Below, piece after piece: positions 7,078 through 7,459 of a stretch of 7,459 nt of DNA. Both the position numbers and the translations under genes were made by a program. The notes under the pieces were generated by a model, which did not search any database, was not told the origin of the DNA, and saw only the letters and a program-made list of their open reading frames with translations. This stretch comes from DASTDY01 sp035457345 (GTDB lineage: Bacteria > Patescibacteriota > Saccharimonadia > Saccharimonadales > EFPC-124). The stretch lies in assembly GCA_035457345.1 (NCBI GenBank), contig DATIBT010000043.1, positions 1-7,459 of the forward strand, read 5' to 3'. Within the stretch, counting starts at the first letter, position 1, and each line of letters opens with the position of its first letter.

Positions 7078-7201
7078 AACAGATTGACTACTGTTAGCCC
7101 AAAAATAGGACATAGGGCGCAGGGGAGTAGGGTGATGTATAAAAATACAACATGCGTAGCTCAATACATCATTTTTGACTCGCAACACCTGTCAATCTGT
7201 T
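7078..7201. repeat. 11-base inverted repeat pair bounding a 124-base segment
   Basis: AACAGATTGAC (7078-7088) and GTCAATCTGTT (7191-7201) are perfect inverted copies separated by 102 bases, beginning two bases after the last glycosyltransferase stop. CTGTTAGC follows or overlaps both (7091-7098 and 7197-7204). The arrangement resembles the ends of a miniature mobile element, but no target-site duplication is evident. It may instead be a set of regulator binding sites. Confidence 0.55.
7133..7171 (+). other. AT-rich hairpin followed by a T-tract
   Basis: TGATGTAT (7133-7140) pairs with ATACATCA (7164-7171) across a 23-base loop, followed by TTTTT (7172-7176). It could act as a weak terminator for the unit ending at 7076, but the stem has only two G-C pairs and a long loop, so I do not call it a terminator firmly. 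Confidence 0.3.
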
Positions 7202-7203
7202 AG
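7135..7203 (+). CDS. Possible 22-codon small ORF
   Basis: ATG at 7135 opens a frame encoding 22 residues (MYKNTTCVAQ then YIIFDSQHLSIC) ending at TAG 7201-7203. GGGGAG (7122-7126, counting the run of G from 7122) sits about eight bases upstream, a fair Shine-Dalgarno. An in-frame GTG at 7132 is an alternative start. Against it: such short frames arise by chance, no promoter is seen, and the frame contains the hairpin and ends inside the right repeat arm. No function can be suggested. Confidence 0.15.
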   Translation: MYKNTTCVAQYIIFDSQHLSIC

Positions 7204-7221
7204 CGCCAAATCTGCGCCAAA
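7203..7221 (+). repeat. Tandem direct repeat GCGCCAAA
   Basis: GCGCCAAA occurs at 7203-7210 and 7214-7221, an 11-base period close to one helical turn. Such spacing is common for binding sites on one face of the DNA, but two copies alone are weak evidence. Confidence 0.5.
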
Positions 7222-7261
7222 ATGTCTGAAGTTTTCCACAGCCACTCCCCCTTCTCTGTTT

Positions 7262-7289
7262 TTGACATATTTGCATTTTGTGAAATAAA
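7262..7289 (+). promoter_or_regulatory. Candidate sigma70-type promoter in an AT-rich island
   Basis: TTGACA (7262-7267) is a full -35 consensus. After 16 bases comes AATAAA (7284-7289; four of six match TATAAT), preceded by TGA (7281-7283) as in an extended -10. Very AT-rich DNA follows, including the 14-base palindrome AAAATATATATTTT (7294-7307). It would transcribe towards the right edge through about 160 bases with no gene seen. Confidence 0.4.
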
Positions 7290-7334
7290 TATCAAAATAT
7301 ATATTTTTGCGAATTCCAGCTAGCCACCGAGCTG

Positions 7335-7359
7335 CCTCCCCTACCCTCCCCCTATCTCC
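7335..7359. other. Pyrimidine-rich tract on the plus strand
   Basis: The stretch is almost all C and T with runs of C (CCTCCCCTACCCTCCCCC, then TATCTCC). The minus strand thus has three G-tracts of three or more and flanking GG pairs. It could form an imperfect G-rich structure or simply reflect local strand bias. A related G-rich stretch lies on the plus strand at 7115-7132. Confidence 0.4.
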
Positions 7360-7385
7360 AACAGATGTAGTACTCTACTCTACCC

Positions 7386-7417
7386 CTGTTAGCACATGCA
7401 ATATGTCTACTTATAAC
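7386..7417 (+). promoter_or_regulatory. Candidate promoter set in an inverted repeat
   Basis: TTAGCA (7389-7394) and TATAAC (7412-7417) are separated by 17 bases and match the -35 and -10 consensus at four and five of six positions. CTGTTA (7386-7391) and TAACAG (7414-7419) form an inverted repeat covering both boxes, as an operator would. An ATG at 7439 follows, but its reading frame leaves the window after a few codons. Confidence 0.4.
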
Positions 7418-7424
7418 AGATTGA
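7415..7424 (+). repeat. Third copy of the AACAGATTGA repeat
   Basis: AACAGATTGA here matches 7078-7087 exactly and 7192-7201 in inverted form. It overlaps the TATAAC box. The base after it is G, where the first copy has C. Confidence 0.6.
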
Positions 7425-7459
7425 GCGTACTCACAGGTATGGAGCAACCCACCTGCCCT

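Larger units (their letters stand above)
7077..7459. other. 383-base non-coding tail
   Basis: No gene of ordinary length, tRNA, rRNA or CRISPR array is seen. The stretch holds the repeats, hairpin, AT-rich island and promoter-like pairs listed separately, plus one isolated DnaA-box-like sequence TTTTCCACA at 7232-7240. The likeliest reading is a regulatory region of a gene beyond the right edge, or the remains of a small mobile element. Confidence 0.6.

Noticed and set aside
7078..7095. Terminator directly after the last glycosyltransferase (AACAG ... CTGTT).
   Set aside because: The stem is only five base pairs and no T-tract follows.
7151..7200. tRNA-like piece GCGTAGCTCAATA.
   Set aside because: It resembles the start of a tRNA D-arm, but no matching acceptor stem, anticodon arm or T-arm can be built around it.
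7232..7310. A replication origin.
   Set aside because: Only one relaxed DnaA box is present and there is no dnaA or dnaN gene; kept only as a weak regulatory observation.
7078..7424. CRISPR array.
   Set aside because: The repeats are only 8-11 bases, occur in both orientations and are unevenly spaced.

Overview
The window is a compact polysaccharide or glycoconjugate biosynthesis locus: four glycosyltransferases of the GT4 (GT-B fold) type, one GT11-type fucosyltransferase, a GDP-mannose 4,6-dehydratase (Gmd) and a Nudix hydrolase of the GDP-mannose mannosyl hydrolase type. Seven complete genes cover almost everything up to 7076. The last ~380 bases are non-coding apart from one possible 22-codon ORF, and they are unusually rich in repeats. 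TGA, TAG and TAA all end genes here, so the standard bacterial code applies, which excludes the CPR lineages that read TGA as glycine. Near-balanced base composition, very tight packing and the look of the proteins suggest a streamlined bacterium, possibly of the Patescibacteria/Saccharibacteria kind. That assignment is a weak inference from protein style; there is no marker gene in the window.

Layout. Genes on + at 34-1221 (GT4), 1226-2110 (GT11), 2112-3227 (GT4) and 3211-4362 (GT4, MtfB-like) form one apparent operon with gaps of 4 and 1 bases and a 17-base overlap. The first bases may hold the tail of another gene overlapping the first start by ATGA. gmd (5389-4364, minus) faces this operon, with one base between the two stop codons. 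From a 59-base divergent region, gmd runs left and a two-gene unit runs right: the Nudix hydrolase (5449-5976) and a fourth GT4 (5973-7076), joined by a GTGA overlap. A hairpin with a T-tract at 4312-4340, inside the 3' end of the facing glycosyltransferase gene, looks like the gmd terminator.

How they work together. Gmd converts GDP-D-mannose to GDP-4-keto-6-deoxy-D-mannose, the precursor of GDP-L-fucose (and of GDP-D-rhamnose). The GT11 enzyme would transfer fucose. The MtfB-like GT4 enzymes are plausible mannosyltransferases drawing on the same GDP-mannose pool, and the Nudix enzyme would hydrolyse GDP-mannose or a related GDP-sugar. The reductase needed to finish GDP-fucose (GDP-L-fucose synthase) is not in the window. 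There is also no flippase, polymerase or priming enzyme, so the locus continues outside or those steps are encoded elsewhere.

The right end (7077-7459) holds three copies of a 10-mer (AACAGATTGA, one inverted), three copies of CTGTTAGC, a small hairpin, a strongly AT-rich island with a TTGACA box, a pyrimidine-rich strand, and a second promoter-like pair set between inverted repeat arms. It looks like a regulatory region for a gene beyond the right edge or the remnant of a small mobile element. I see no clearly new enzymatic system; the most unexplained material is this tail and the symmetric divergent region.
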